Shown piece after piece: positions 11,194-31,640 of a stretch of DNA of 64,000 nucleotides. The notes below the pieces were generated by a model. That model searched no databases. It worked only from the letters and a program-made list of their open reading frames with translations, and had not been told where the DNA came from. The DNA is from Tetradesmus obliquus (lineage: Eukaryota > Chlorophyta > Chlorophyceae > Sphaeropleales > Scenedesmaceae), in NCBI GenBank assembly GCA_030272155.1, contig CP126197.1, positions 2,232,001 to 2,296,000 of the forward strand, in the 5' to 3' direction. Made by a program: the position numbers and the translations under genes. The first letter of the stretch is position 1, and every line of letters begins with the position of its first letter.

Positions 11194-14100
11194 TCACGTC
11201 GCCCCGAGGCCATCCACACCCGGCGCGCTGCGCTGCCGCCTGCCAGGCAGCTCCGTCGCGCTCGCGCCACTCGTCCCAGCCACTGGCAACAAGCCACTGC
11301 CAGAGCTGGTGCGCCTGCTGCCTCCATCCACACTGCCGCCCCTTCCAGCAGCAGCAGCAGCAGCAGAGCCGCCATCGATTGACAAGCTGCGTGAGTAGCC
11401 GCGGCGGGGCAGGCCCGCGCAATCCATGGAGCGGCGCAGGCCGCCGGCTTGGCCGCTGAGGCCGCGACAGGCCACGCGCACCGCGCCTGTGACGCTGTAG
11501 TGCGCCATGCGCGTGCTCAGGTGCACCTTGCCTGGCGCTGCAGGTACAAGAAAACGCAAAACAGCGGACACCAGGGAAAATGTCAGCACTGTGTGACGCT
11601 GTAGTGCGCCATGCGCGTGCTCAGGTGCACCTTGCCTGGCGCTGCGGGTGCAGAAAAAGGGCAAAAGTGCGGACAGCAGGGATTGTTCAGCAACACAGCA
11701 GATTGAGATTACTGTGTGACGCTGTAGTGCGACATGTGGCTGCTCAGGTGCAGCTTGCGGGGCGCTGCGGGTACAGGCACAGTTGAAGGCAGCAGGGGTG
11801 GAGCAGTGACACAGGTCGGGTGCAGAAGCAACAAAAGGCAGCAGGCAGCAGAGGGTGCAGCACTACAGACAGACATCATAAATACCAGGCTTGCACGCAA
11901 CGTTTCGTTCACGTTTCGTATTGTGCGTTCCGAACGCGTTCTGAACGTTCCCGAAATTGCCAGTTACGTGTTTCGTGCAACCCTGATATATACGTGAATA
12001 TCATACAAGATGGGCAGTCAAAACAAAGCAGCAGCAACATCAGGCAAAGCTAGCCACCAGGAGATGCCGATGAAGTAAAGAGGCACAACGACAGACAGAC
12101 AACCAATGCAGAAGCAAACACACGGCAGAGGTAGCCCCCGCCACGCACCTGTCGGCACGCCGTCTGCAGCAGCAGGCCCATTCTCCTCCTGCAGTGCTGC
12201 CTCACTCACATCCAGCTGAATGCCAATGAAGTACTCCAGCTTTCCCTCTGCATCCCGCATGGGCGCCACATGCAGCGCATTCCAAAAGGGCCGGCCACTC
12301 TTGCTGTAGTTGAGCAGCGTGACTGTCACTGCCTGGGGTGGGTCTGCGGTGAGGGCGGTGCGCAGCTGCTGCACGTGCTCCGGGTTGGTGGCGGGGCCTT
12401 GCAGGAAGCGGCAGTTGCGACCCACCACCTCCTCCCTGCAGCAGCAGCAGCAGTAGAGGCAGAGCAAGACAGTAATGATAAGCATGATCTGTAGGCAATG
12501 GCCGGCAGCACAAGCATCCCAGCATAAGCGCAGGCACGCATGCTGGCTAGTTGCATACGGAGTCAGCTGAGATACACTTTTAAGGCAGCTTGCTGTACTG
12601 CCACTGCACTGCAACTCGAGAATGCAACACAAACCCATACCGCTGCTCTGCCAACAGCGCCCTACTTCAAGAGGTTCTAGGGAGGCCAACCCCCATGCAC
12701 CACACATAGACGCACGTGCATGCACACCAGCCGCAGCACTGTCAGCCAGCACGAAGGCCTGCTGGATGCAATTGCCACTGCCAGCCCGTTATAACCCACC
12801 AACACCTTCTGCGCTGCCACATCAGCCTCCCAACACAATCGCCACGATGCATCCTCACCAGCCAGGTACTACTGTGATGCGACTAGGCTACGTTGCGTTA
12901 CATTGGGACTGTGCTTCCGCCGCACCTGCTGTATTCCGTCAGGCGCAGGAACTGCGGGCTGGCGTGTATGATGGGGCAGTCTGGCAGCCGCGGGTCAGCC
13001 AGCACGAAGGCCTGCTGGATGCGCATCAGCGGCTGCAGCAGGCTGCTGGGCAGGGCGCACGCCGCCTGAGGGTGGCCTGCGAAAGGCAGCAGTACACCAT
13101 ATCACTGTGAGGATATTTCGCGTCGTGCCAGCGGACAAGCGAGGGTGAGTTGAGGAGGGTATAACAAGGGAGGAAAAGAAGGAGGGCAGCGACAAGGGTA
13201 GGGAGCGCACTGGATTGCTGTATCGTGTGTTCAGTATCGCTCACACTGCGGGCAGCTGCTGCTGCTGCTGCTGCTGCTGCACCGCATGGAGGCAGAGGAC
13301 ATACAGCCAGTACTTTTGTGTTTTGCACAGCAGACCAAATAAAGGCAATCCACAACTGCATACAGCTCCTCCTGCAGCTTGCCACTCACATTGCTGCACT
13401 GCATCGTGAATAGCACATGCGTGCTGCACCTCCTGCTGCACCACATCTTCGTCCTCGGACAACACATGCTGCTGCTGCTGCTGCGCTGCTGCTCCAGCTG
13501 GCTGCTGCTGCTGCTCTTGCGGCTGCTGTGTAGCAGCCTGCTGCTGCTGCTGCAGCTGTGCGGCAACATCTTGCTGCTGCATCAGCACATCGCACATCCT
13601 GCAGCCAGCAGCCTGGCCAAACGCCACTGCACACGCAGCAGGACAAGCAGGCACACACAAACACAAGCACGTCAGCATATGCAGTGGAAACAGAGCAAAT
13701 AATGGGTCACATATATGTTGTCACAGGTGCAGCTGCCACATGCCGGAGGCAAGCCCACAGGCAATTTCAAGAAACCCTGCCCTTGGCAGCTGCTGCAAAC
13801 CCTGCCTCATAGCTTTACACAAGCGACCAGCTGTTGTTTCCTGCAGGATAACAAACTGTCAACAGTCCCTGTGCTTTGCACAGCTGCCGCCCGCTCACCC
13901 GCTGCCTGCTGCTCCTGCAGCGCCCCTGGTGTCTGCAGCATGTCTGCTGCCTTGCTGACGTCTGTCTGGATGCCCACATAGTGTGTGACAATCCCCTGGT
14001 CGTCCTGCAAGCAGCAGCAGCCACGAACACAGCACAGCAGTGGTTACAGCACAGTAGCGCACACACAGTGTGTGACAATCCCCTGGTCATCCTGCAGGCA

Positions 14101-15200
14101 GCAGCAGCGACACCACCAAATAGCAGTGGTGAGAGTTGCAGCACAGCACTGCACCTCATGTCCCGCAACACCATGCAGGGGATGAGGGCATCAGCTGCTG
14201 ATGCTGCCTGGCAGCAGGCAGGCAGGCTTTGCAGGAAGCCGAAAGGCATGGTATAGAAAGCATCGCGGCAGCTGTACTTGAGCATGGCAGCTGCCATTGG
14301 CCCAGTGTGCAGCATGGCGAATTGACAGGAAGCCCTCGAGCACAGCAGAGTACACCAGCAGTACACGCCAGCTGGGCCGATACAATGAGAATGGCAAAAC
14401 CAGATGCAACAGCTGGATATTATCGTTGCTCATGGCAGCTGGCTGCTGCTGCTGCTGCTGCTGCGCACCTTGATGGGTGACAGGAAGAACTGGTTGAGGA
14501 ACTTGCTGCCGTCCTTGCGGTAGTTGAGCAGGCACACCTAGGGCACAGCGGCAGCAGCAGCAGCAGCAGCAACAGCGGCATGGAGGCACAGAGAAGATGA
14601 ATTGCTTCAGGGGTGTAGCAGTAAGCATGCGCTGCCTGGTGCATGCTGTCAAGCAGCTGCAGCAACAGCAGTAGCGGGCTCCACACTAACACTCCTCAAC
14701 CCTCCCCAACGTCAATTGCGTGCCAGCATCATAGCATTGCTGTGACACAGACACTTTAAAAAGTGCTTGCTGCTCACCTGGCAGCATCTGTCCTCACGGA
14801 TAGCATCCCTAATCTCCATAACCTTGCGCCGCTCTGTCTCTGGTCCTTGCAGGAAGCGGCAATTGTTGTTCAGCACCTGCAGGCATGCAGCAAGCATGAA
14901 TACTCAATATAAAAGACGTTGAATTGACATTTCTTGTCATCAGGCATGTCATTAAGACAGATACCGGAGCAGCAGCAGCATGCAGGGCTTGAACAGCAGC
15001 AGCAGGCAGCAGCAGTAGGCACGGGGCACGGGGCTTACCTCATCCGGAGAGTAACCCGTCATTTCATAGAACTTAGAGGAGGCGAAGACGATTGGCATAT
15101 CGGGCTGTGAACAGTCGCTGACCACGAACGCGAAGTCGAAGCTGTGAAGCAGCGATTGCAACCGCGCATTCACTGCTGGCGGTAAGCTTAGGTCCACCAT
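11194..15200 (-). CDS. Twin-LOV flavin photoreceptor, no kinase domain seen
   Basis: Exons: 15200-15039, 14876-14778, 14537-14469, 14004-13899, 13626-13390, 13076-12926, 12435-12149, 11537-11194; they join to 484 residues. LOV1 (about residues 20-125) runs [34 protein letters not shown] and [12 protein letters not shown]2 (about 225-330) runs [39 protein letters not shown] and FIGIQLDVS. Both keep the adduct-forming Cys in NCRFLQ, the Asn pair and the terminal Gln that bind FMN, so both should form the blue-light cysteinyl adduct. A Gln-rich linker separates them. The tail is basic and Ser/Gly-rich ([14 protein letters not shown]), with no kinase motifs. The final stop lies within GCGACGTGAGC, which is also a good splice donor, so more 3' exons cannot be excluded. 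Alternatives: truncated phototropin or a PAS/LOV-type regulator. Confidence 0.92.
11471..11775 (-). repeat. Three copies of the LOV exon 8 acceptor junction
   Basis: The start of exon 8 (11537 downward) has two upstream copies with acceptor-equivalent positions near 11641 and 11764, spaced about 104 and 123 bp. All share gacgctgtagtgcg.catg and the core gctcaggtgca on the + strand, followed by ggcgctgc, which is the acceptor on the coding strand. Confidence 0.85.
12737..13025 (-). repeat. Echo of LOV exon 6 inside the following intron
   Basis: The string cagccagcacgaaggcctgc plus tggatgc occurs in exon 6 (about 12994-13021) and again in intron 6 at about 12746-12772, 248 bp apart. The intronic copy is not in a usable exon context. 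Confidence 0.8.
13979..14105 (-). repeat. Echo of LOV exon 4 acceptor
   Basis: The first bases of exon 4 with its acceptor (13979-14012) recur at about 14068-14102. Both read gtgtgtgacaatcccctggt followed by c[g/a]tcctgca and GCAGCAG on the + strand. Confidence 0.85.
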
Positions 15201-16200
15201 GATTTGAGTCGAGGGTTAAGAGCGGTTTGTGCTGGTTTGGGTGGCGCTGGCTTACACGATGCACGGCAAGGACAGTATCGGACGGTGGCACCAGGTGCAT
15301 GGACCGTGATTGTGCAGCAGGCCACGCTGTCCCAGCAAAAGTCTTCCCTGTGTTTGTGGTAATACTGCATGGCAGCATATGGTGGGGCATTCAGAACCTC
15401 AGGTCTCGCTGCTGAGCTCCAGAACCGCTAGGGTGCAGTGCTGGGCTGACGACAGGTGTGCCAGCACTGCGGCACAGCAGGACAGCTGCCAGCATGGCAA
15501 CCTGCAGCTGCTATGTAGGTGCCCTAAACTTCTTTGCATAAAAACTATGCAGTCGACGAGCATCCTTCAGCCTTGTGTGCAGCAGTCCGTGTGCATGTCT
15601 GGGCACATGCATGTCTGGCACATGGCCAAAATGCATGCTTGCGTCCATATGCAGGTGGCCTAGGGGCGGTACTCTGCTCGTGGTGCGTACGAACGTGTTT
15701 TTCAAAACCACCTCCCATCCATTTGCAGAGCCTTGACAGCATGACCTGCATCAGGGTAAGCTGGCGCCAGCCTGGCAGGCTGCAGCCTGGCATTACTCCC
15801 AGCCGCAACATGCACAGATGCTAACTGGTACGGGAGGTGTCAGGAGGAATCAAAATGTTGCAACTGCATTCAAACTTTTGGATGTTGAGCACCACCTTAC
15901 GAGCGGCGTAGTCAAGTACAAAATTACAGCAGGGGTTGCAAAGCCCTGGCGAAGGTCACGAGCCTGGTGGGCAACTTGACCAGCCAGAGAATAAGAAAAA
16001 CCGAACACATTTGATTGCAGAAGGGCAAGTGCGCATACATAGGCACGCGGTTTCTGCTACTGCTGCGTCTTTCAACGTTCCATATTGTCGTGAGCTGCCT
16101 AAGGGCCAGCACCACTGCACACCACAGCAGAAAGATATCGATCGCATGCCGGCTGTGTATGGCGCCTGACTATCCGTGAAGCGCGGGATCAGCGGCAGCA
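15201..16200. promoter_or_regulatory. Divergent promoter region of LOV (-) and PIG-S (+)
   Basis: One kilobase between two divergent start codons. It should carry both 5' UTRs and promoters. I cannot point to a specific TATA box or light-responsive element. Confidence 0.4.
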
Positions 16201-19200
16201 ATGGCCAACAGCAGCAGGCCCCCTGGGACCAAACGTCTCTGCGTGATCAGCAGCGTTGTTGCCTACGTGTTGTTTGGTAAGAGACTGCACCCCCTCAACA
16301 TACCTTCAACATCTCTAGCTGCCTGTACAAAGCGATCATGCCCATGCTATCTACTCTGTTGCCCCTCACAAAGCAGTTGTGATTTGCTGCACCTGGATCA
16401 ACTGCAGCTGGCGTACCCATTTGGTGGGCCACCACAAGCCTCCACCGCCCACCGCTGCCGCATGAAGCAATAGCAGCAGCTGAGACAGATGCTGGCAACC
16501 GGTCAGCGCTGCTGCCGGTGGCCCTGCAGCTGGTGCTGGTGGTGCCAGCAGGTGCGTGTACTGTGGCAAGCAACAGCGCTAGGCCGCCTGCAAGCGGTAC
16601 AGTGGACAGCACACGGTATTTTCCGGCAGATGACACTTGGTGTATGGACGGTGTAGCAACGCTGGCTAGAACGGACGGCAGGTACACGATCACGGTGTAC
16701 TACATGCTTGATGCATGAACTGCACACTGCACACTGCATCGCTGTGTGATGCTGCCCTGGCAGAACTTGCACGCATCATGCCACATGCACTTGCAGCACC
16801 AAGCACCAGCGGTCAAAACCCCAACTTGCTGCACGCAGGCTCAGAGCTGCCAGATGATCTGCAGCCAGACAGGATTCTGGCAGCTGTTCAAGCTGCTGTT
16901 GCTGCGGCGCAGCCCCTTCAGGTGAGTGAGGCCTGGGTGCCTGGCCACCCGTTTATCCAGCGTTGTTTTACTTTTGCTGTGTGTTTGCACCAACCTGGTT
17001 GAGCAAACACTGCTTGGTGGGCCTAGTTCTTGTACAGTTGAGGAAGTCGCAGCACCACAGCAGCAATGACAAATCGTCCTCTGTCCCAGCTACCATATAT
17101 CACAGTAGGCGTGCTGGCAGCCACACAGCCAGCAACATATGCATGTTTGTGTCCAAGCAGATGGCGCTGCTGCACAACGCAGCTGATCGTGTTGCAATCA
17201 GCCTGCTTGGCATTGCCCACCGTCCGCCTTGCGCTGCAGGGCCTCCTGCAGCTGAGCATAACAGTAAATACAGCCGGGAGCTGCAGCCAGGTGCTACCAC
17301 GGCATCCAGGTGTGTGCAGCAGCCAAGACAGCAGCAGCAGCAGCAGCAGCGCTTGCACACAGCAAGTGCAACAGCAGGCATGCCCAGACCTGTCAGCTGC
17401 TCCTGTTGCCGGCGGCAGCAGGCGGCAGCAGCAACAGCAGCTGGACGCATGGCTGCAGCAGCAGCAGCTGCAGTCACTTGGGACTCCTGGGCAGTACACC
17501 CTCTTTGTACTGCCTGACACCAGCAGCAGCAGCAGCAGCAGCACTGTTGTGGTGGGCCGCAGCCGGCATGCCTGGCTAACTTATCAGCCAAGCAGCGCCT
17601 CGCAGCAGCCACAGCAGCTGCTGCAAGCAACCGCAGCTGCAGCAGTGCGGGTGCTGTCTTGCTGCTTTGGACTGCACAGCAATGCAGCGGCATTAGCAGC
17701 AGCAAATAGCCTGCCGGTATCAGCTGCTGGCCACACACAGCTGTCATTCTCGCTGCTACATGCGGACCCTCTAGCCCCGGCTAGCAGGAGCAGCAGGAAC
17801 AAGGACTCAACATCATCAGCAGCTGAAACCGCAGCGCAGCAGCCGCTGCACTACATTTGGGACTTTGATGCGTTCGAACAGCAGCACCTGGCGCCTATTG
17901 CTGCCAGTTTAGCTCCTGTGAGCCACATCAGCATAGAGAGCCAGCAGCTGTACTTCACACCAGCACGCACACAAGGCAGCTGGAGCAGCAAGCACGGCGC
18001 ATTCGTGGTGAAGCAGTCGCAGCTGCCTTTCTTTGTGGATAGCGATTGGGCAGTCGAGTCAGGGAGGGCTGTCATGCAGCACGACAGGACCAGCAGCAGC
18101 AGTGGAACAGCTGGTATGCTGCCGTCCTCTGCTAACACAGCAGGGGCAGCAGCAGTGCTGGAAAGCCATGTGCTGCACTTCCTGGTGTATGTGCCAGCAG
18201 CAGACAAGAGCCCGCTGCTGCTGCTGGGGCCGAAAGGCAAGCTCAGGGGCAGTAACAGCTTCTGGATCCCCTCATGGGGAGGTCTGCTGGTCCTCAACCT
18301 TGCAAATGAGACAGCTGCTGCATCAACAGATACTGCAGAAATTGATTGTGATGATGAGGTGGACAGTGAAGGAGAGCCGAGGTTACCATGGCAGCCGCTG
18401 CCGCTGCAGCAGCAGCACTACCGGCACATCGCAGCCGTGGTCATCGCACAGCTGCAGGCGCTGTTTGGCGTGGCACCAGGCACCAGCAGCAGCAGCAGTA
18501 CAGAGGCAGTACAGCTGCAGCAGCTGCCTGCAGGAGCCGCAGGCTTTAGTCAGTGGCAGGTAGATGCACTGCTGCGGCAGCGTGCTGGTGCAGACGTGCG
18601 GGAGGCTGCTCGGGTGCTAGGCTCTCTGTCGCGGCTGGTGCAGCAGCTTCCAAATCTGGAGATGCCGGACCTTATCGGGCAGCAGGTGCGCTTTTTGTTG
18701 AGGCGATGTAGCAGGTGCATGCTGTATGCAGCTCTGCTCAGTGCTTCAGGGGCTTTGAGAGCTTCAGTGCTGCGCAATTCTGTTATGCATGGTGCAGAAG
18801 CTGCAGCCCTGCCTTGCAGCAGTTGATGTTGTTGACAGAGAGATTGCAATCTGTTGTGTTGTCATGATATATACAGGTTCTGCATTGTATTGCATTGATT
18901 CCTGCAACACGTGCGCCGGCTGTGCTTGGTTGGGCCAGCCTTCAAGCAGCTGCCGCAGCACTCATCAAACACCACCGCTGCCGCCCCTGCTGCTGCCGCT
19001 GTCGTTGCCGCTGCTGCTGCCGCCGCCGCCGCCGCTGCTGCTGCTGCCGCTGTGCAGGTGGAGCAAGCTCTCTCAGACATCCGCAGCGCGTGGCAGCACA
19101 TCGCAGCAGGCGACTACCATGCAGCAGGCGCAGCAGCAGCTGCTGCACGAGCTGCTGCTGAGGCAGCTTTCCTGCACCCCTCGGTGCTGGCGCAGCTGAA

Positions 19201-19345
19201 CTTCCCTGATAGCCACAAGCTGGGAGTGTACATGCCGCTGTTCCTGCCTGTGTCGATTCCGCTACTGCAAGGGTTTGTGTTGCAGCTGCGGCACTATGTG
19301 AAGCAGCGGCGGGAGTATGGGGCAGCGCTTCGTGCTGGCGGATAG
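16201..19345 (+). CDS. PIGS: GPI transamidase subunit PIG-S
   Basis: PIG-S is a subunit of the ER-membrane complex that cleaves a C-terminal signal and attaches GPI anchors to proteins. Exons: 16201-16276, 16408-16551, 16764-16921, a large exon ending 18685 whose start is uncertain (about 17230; the frame is open from 17066), and 19058-19345. The N-terminus has a membrane segment (CVISSVVAYVLF) and then VPIWWATTSLHRPPLPHE, the family's WW-TT-x-x-R-x-x-LP region. The large exon contains IWDFDAFEQQHLAPI, VSHISIESQQLYF, HFLVYVPAADKSPL and the FWIPSWGGLLVLN segment. The C-terminus has AAFLHPSVLAQLNFPDSHK and a second membrane segment, YMPLFLPVSIPLLQGFVL, as in animal and plant PIG-S. Long Gln and Ser runs enlarge the middle. 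The CTG/CCG-rich stretch at 18980-19057 reads as poly-Ala but fits better as the tract before the last acceptor. Confidence 0.9.
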
Positions 19346-21923
19346 CCAGCTGTCTGTCTTTTTTTATAGTGTTACCGTGACACGCGGCTGTGCTTTATTG
19401 GTGGTTTAATAATGATGACACGTCCGTGCTGTGCCATGTACAGTGGGCACTGGCTGCAGTTTTTGAGCTGTTACTTATCAAGGAACCCCGACAATACGAT
19501 GCTGCTGGCTGCAGCATCAGTGAGCCTGCGTCATTGACTCGAAGACCGGCATCAGCATCGGCATTGTGGTGTACCACTAGGTTACACAGTTGGATGGCCC
19601 AGTCGGCCTGCACCATGATGGTGTGCCGTGCAACAATCAATCCAGTGGACATGCAGCCACCCCTCACCCCCCCCCTCATTAAAATGTGCACCTTGACAAG
19701 ACGTGGCCCACGGCCATGCAGGCACAGAACGCTGCACTTACGAGCACGTCGTGTTGTCGACAGCTGCATGCACAGACAAGGCCCGCATTGGTGCCAGCCA
19801 GGCTGAAATGAGCATAGCCTGGATGTTCCCAGCCAGCCGTGGGCTTCTTGCAACACCACTCATTCAACCGTTGCAGCAGCTGCAGCAAACTTCGACCCCT
19901 CAGGATTGCCTATTGAGTGTAAAGTTGGACCAACAAACAACCCAACTCCCACACCAATACTATGACGATGTGCTTGCACACACTGAATGCCCTCACACCT
20001 CTGTCCACATGCAACTGCAGCTGTGCAGCAAAGCCTCGTTTCCTGCAGCACCCTCGTGCGTGCAGGTGCCGCAGCTGATGATGCTGACCTCACAACGTCG
20101 CCCTGAAGTGGCCGCATCCCGCATGAACTGGGATGTGCCAGGTCACTACATCGAACTGATTTCCACATGCATCCTCTCACTCAAGTGGCACTGTAAGCAG
20201 CCTGCTTGCAGCACACATGTCTCCATCCTGACTGCCAGCAACTGCTGGCACCGCATGCGCAAACTCGGAAGTAGGCAGGCAAACGCAGGCTGGTAGCAAA
20301 CTAAACTTAGCAGGAATCCGGGTGCCACTTGACAGCATCAATAATTTCTTGCAAACCATTCAGGCAGCCTGCCAGTGCGGCACTCCGTCCTCCCCTCTAG
20401 TTTGTCAAGCAATGCACTGAGGTGCTGCGATGGAATGCTGCAAGCGCTTCGCTGGTACTAGCAGCCACCACCGCAGCGCAAGCGGGCAGCCAATGAAACA
20501 CAGTGTGAGCAGACAAGCCATCATTACTCAGCTGGTAAACGACAGTGGCATGCACAGCCGACTACAGCCAATTGGAAGGTGAGATGTACATCACCACAAT
20601 CGAGGGCGGCATATACTGTGCGATGGGCCATACTACAAACCATTGACTGTGCAACAGCAGGCGCACAGGTGCTGATGGAGGCGCCGTGCAAGGCAATTGC
20701 CGTACCGGCTGCCAGCAGCTGCTGTTTGCTTGCTCCATAAGAGCTCACGGCCTCGTACAAACTGTACACGGCTGCCACACTCTGTGCATTGGAGGCTCAA
20801 ACATGCACATCACGGATGAATACATTGCATCGCACAACACTTCACGTATCAATATCTGCTCTGCTGGATGCGTAGCACGCTGTGCACAACACTTTGGCTC
20901 TCGGCTGAAACTAAGATGCCAGGACATACGCTGATTGTGTCTGTATTCTGGCCTGCAGGACCGCAGACTATGGTTGTGTTTAGCTCTGCCAGCCAAACTG
21001 TACAAAACACACTGCCGCATGCGCAGCACTCAGCACCCTGTGGGCAGCATTCTCAAGTCCATCAGACCGTTGATGCTGCATCTGATAATGAGCTGCCTGT
21101 GCAGGGCAGCAGATGTTGGGTTGTCTAAACTCTCCACAGCCAATGCAAGAAGTATAGTATATAGTAGTGTAGTACATAGTATAGTATATAGTAGTGTAAT
21201 TTTGCAGCACTGAGTGGTGACGCTCCCAAGAACAGAATACTACATCTCCGCTGTCTAATAAGTGGGCCGACCTGTCAGGACAGCAGCCACTGGTTGTGTT
21301 TTCAGCCCTCGACAACTGTTTTGCCAAACACAACACTGTATGCGCAACACATCCCAGATCCCAGCTGACAATATGATGCTGTCTGCAGAAGTGGGCTGAC
21401 ATTGCAGCCACTGGTTGGGTTTTTCATCTCTCTTGTAATATGTGTACTGCAAACAACGCAGCACTCTGTGCACAACTCAACCCAACCAGCTGAAAATATG
21501 ATGCATTTTCTCAATCAAGCTGTCTCGTCAGGACAGCAGAGGCTGGGTTGTGTTTCACCTCTCTCGACAGCCGAATGTCCTGCGCAGAATCTGCTGCACG
21601 TCTCTCACAGTGGTGCCGGTTGCCACCAGCAATGCAATATCTGATGCCAAGAGGCACATGCATTGCACTGCAAAGCATGCTCTACCTTCAGCCAGATACA
21701 AGTATGCACGAAAACACACCTGAAGCGATTGGGTTTAGTTGCCTGGGTTGTGTTGACAGCAACAAATAGGTTTGCATGCTTCACACGTGTTTTGGTCCTT
21801 CAGATGCTCAACTGCTGCCAGTGCTCAGCTACAGCAGCAGCAGCCGTGAGCCACCAAAGCATACGCTCCTGTCATTTTCACGCGTCAATCCACACACCAA
21901 TTCCTAAGTCGCGCACGCCTCAG
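19346..21923. other. Convergent intergenic region, no gene seen
   Basis: Lies between the 3' ends of PIG-S (+) and the phosphate transporter (-), 2.6 kb. No conserved protein motif was found on either strand. A 21-bp duplication (agtatagtatatagtagtgt plus a) occurs at 21151-21171 and 21178-21198. Runs resembling caacccagc[c/t]actggttg recur around 21280-21420, suggesting further old duplications. Confidence 0.5.
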
Positions 21924-29970
<8,047 letters not shown>

Positions 29971-31589
29971 GGTGATGGATCTGGATCTGACGATCAGGAG
30001 CAGGTCACACCTCACGTAAGATTTGGCGCTAGAACCCGCCAATTACCACCTATGCGTGCACGTGAAGAGACGACCACGGAAGCTTGGAAACCCCTGAGCC
30101 CCAGGCGTCGCATGCTTCCTATAGTTGCAAACCACACATGGAATCTTCTTGCCTCGATGCTAACAGGGGCGGGAATGCCTACTACGTTGTATACTTGCAA
30201 CACAGTGCTTGTCGAAAGCACGCTACGCTAGGCTCCAAGCTCTGGAGAATAAATTGATTCTTTCCAGATTTAATTTACATGTGAATTTGAGTCAGCGTCG
30301 TCTCTCTTACAAGTATAACCGTGATCGATCAACCCTGCTGTACCTTCGGCACCTTCCTCCCCTGCCGAGCAGGTGACCACAAATTCAGCTACGTGTAAGC
30401 CTGGCTCCTGAAGAAGGCCCTGAATCCTAGGATTTGCCTCGGATCAGCATGAGTATCGCGCTCAAAAGAACAAAATATCCAGTTTTGTGGAAACTACACC
30501 ACTGTCCCAGCGCCAGCTGGCGCTGGGACAGTGGTGTAGTTTCCACAAAACTGCAGCAGTGCTCAATGCACTGTCGGCCCAAACCCGCAGCTTGAGCCTG
30601 ATGATAACTGAAAATGTGACACTCAATTCGAAACTTTTCAGTTCTCCGTTCACAGGCCACAACAACAATTGACATTGCTGGCAGTGCACTGCATTGCGAC
30701 ACTGCATTGTGACACTGTGCAGTGCTGCTGAGCAGCGCTTCTGCAGTTGCTGTTCAGCGGCACATGTACCATTACGAATTCTAGACAAAGCCAGGATCCC
30801 GAAGGACGCTGGTTATGCACAGCTGCGCACCTTCAAGCAATGCTGGACTAGAAGACCCCCGCCAAAGTCTCCTGGCACTCCAAGTGCCCAGGCTGTTCGT
30901 TTGCAAGGACACAGCAGTGCTGCAGATCGGCAGAGAGAAGCTCCTGCTGAATAAACAACAAATATGCTTTCAAAACATTTCAAACGAAGTTCGTCGGTGA
31001 CATGATGATCAGGGATAGTTTGTCTGAAGTGCAAGCACCACAGCACAGCACAGCTGGCAGGCCTGCCCTAGGGCACCGTGCTGGCCAGAGTTGCAGGAAC
31101 AGCCACCGCAGTCAGGCAGCCCATACTGTACACGCAGCAGCAAAGCCAACAGGCGTGCAGCACTATGGCGCAACAATCGTCTCTTGCGACAGGTGCAGCT
31201 GCGCGCCAGTTGCTTGATGGCTCTGCAACTCCTTCTGCTGCCACCTCAGCTGTACACCCTTTACTTCCCTGGCCATCACAGTTGGGTGTTTGGCAACACC
31301 TCACAGCTGTTACTGCTGCTGGTGCTGCAGTGTTCAGCAGCAGCAGCGCTAAGCCATCCACCTGCGTCGAATCGCTCACGGCGAGCAGGCTCAGTTCAGC
31401 TGTGATGGCACTGCCAGGATAGCTGCCATGCTAGGGCCCTGGCTGATGTCCTTGACGCTGGACTCACATGGAGGCAAGTCAGCGCCGAACAGCTGCTTGC
31501 TGCTGCTTCTGCTGCTGCTGCTGCCGCTGCTGCTGCTGCCGTCGCAGTAAACTACTTGTTCGCAGCCATACAATCCCTTTCAGATAGGC
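29971..31589. other. Intergenic region with phosphate transporter promoter
   Basis: Between the transporter start (-) and the O-methyltransferase stop (-). It should contain the transporter promoter and the methyltransferase 3' UTR. No coding motif was seen. It holds the perfect palindrome at 30481-30552 and a copy of the methyltransferase C-terminus at 31405-31470. Confidence 0.5.
30481..30552. repeat. Perfect 72-bp palindrome without a loop
   Basis: Left arm 30481-30516 and right arm 30517-30552 are exact reverse complements over 36 bp, meeting at gcgccagctggcgc. I checked every position by eye. No coding frame is involved. Confidence 0.97.
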
Positions 31590-31640
31590 TCAGTTAGGTG
31601 GCGAGGGCACTGCCAGGATAGCCGCCATGCTGGGACCCTG
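31405..31640 (-). repeat. Copy of the O-methyltransferase C-terminus past its stop
   Basis: The last codons of the methyltransferase (SISQGPSMAAILAVPS, ending at 31590) are repeated about 190 bp downstream on the coding strand at about 31405-31465 as DISQGPSMAAILAVPS, again followed by a stop soon after. This is a duplicated 3' gene end. Confidence 0.85.

Noticed and set aside
18960-19057. Poly-Ala coding stretch in PIG-S
   Set aside because: Directly before the acceptor of the last exon and continuous with a CTG/CCG tract. The family alignment joins LIGQQ to VEQAL, so it is better read as intron.
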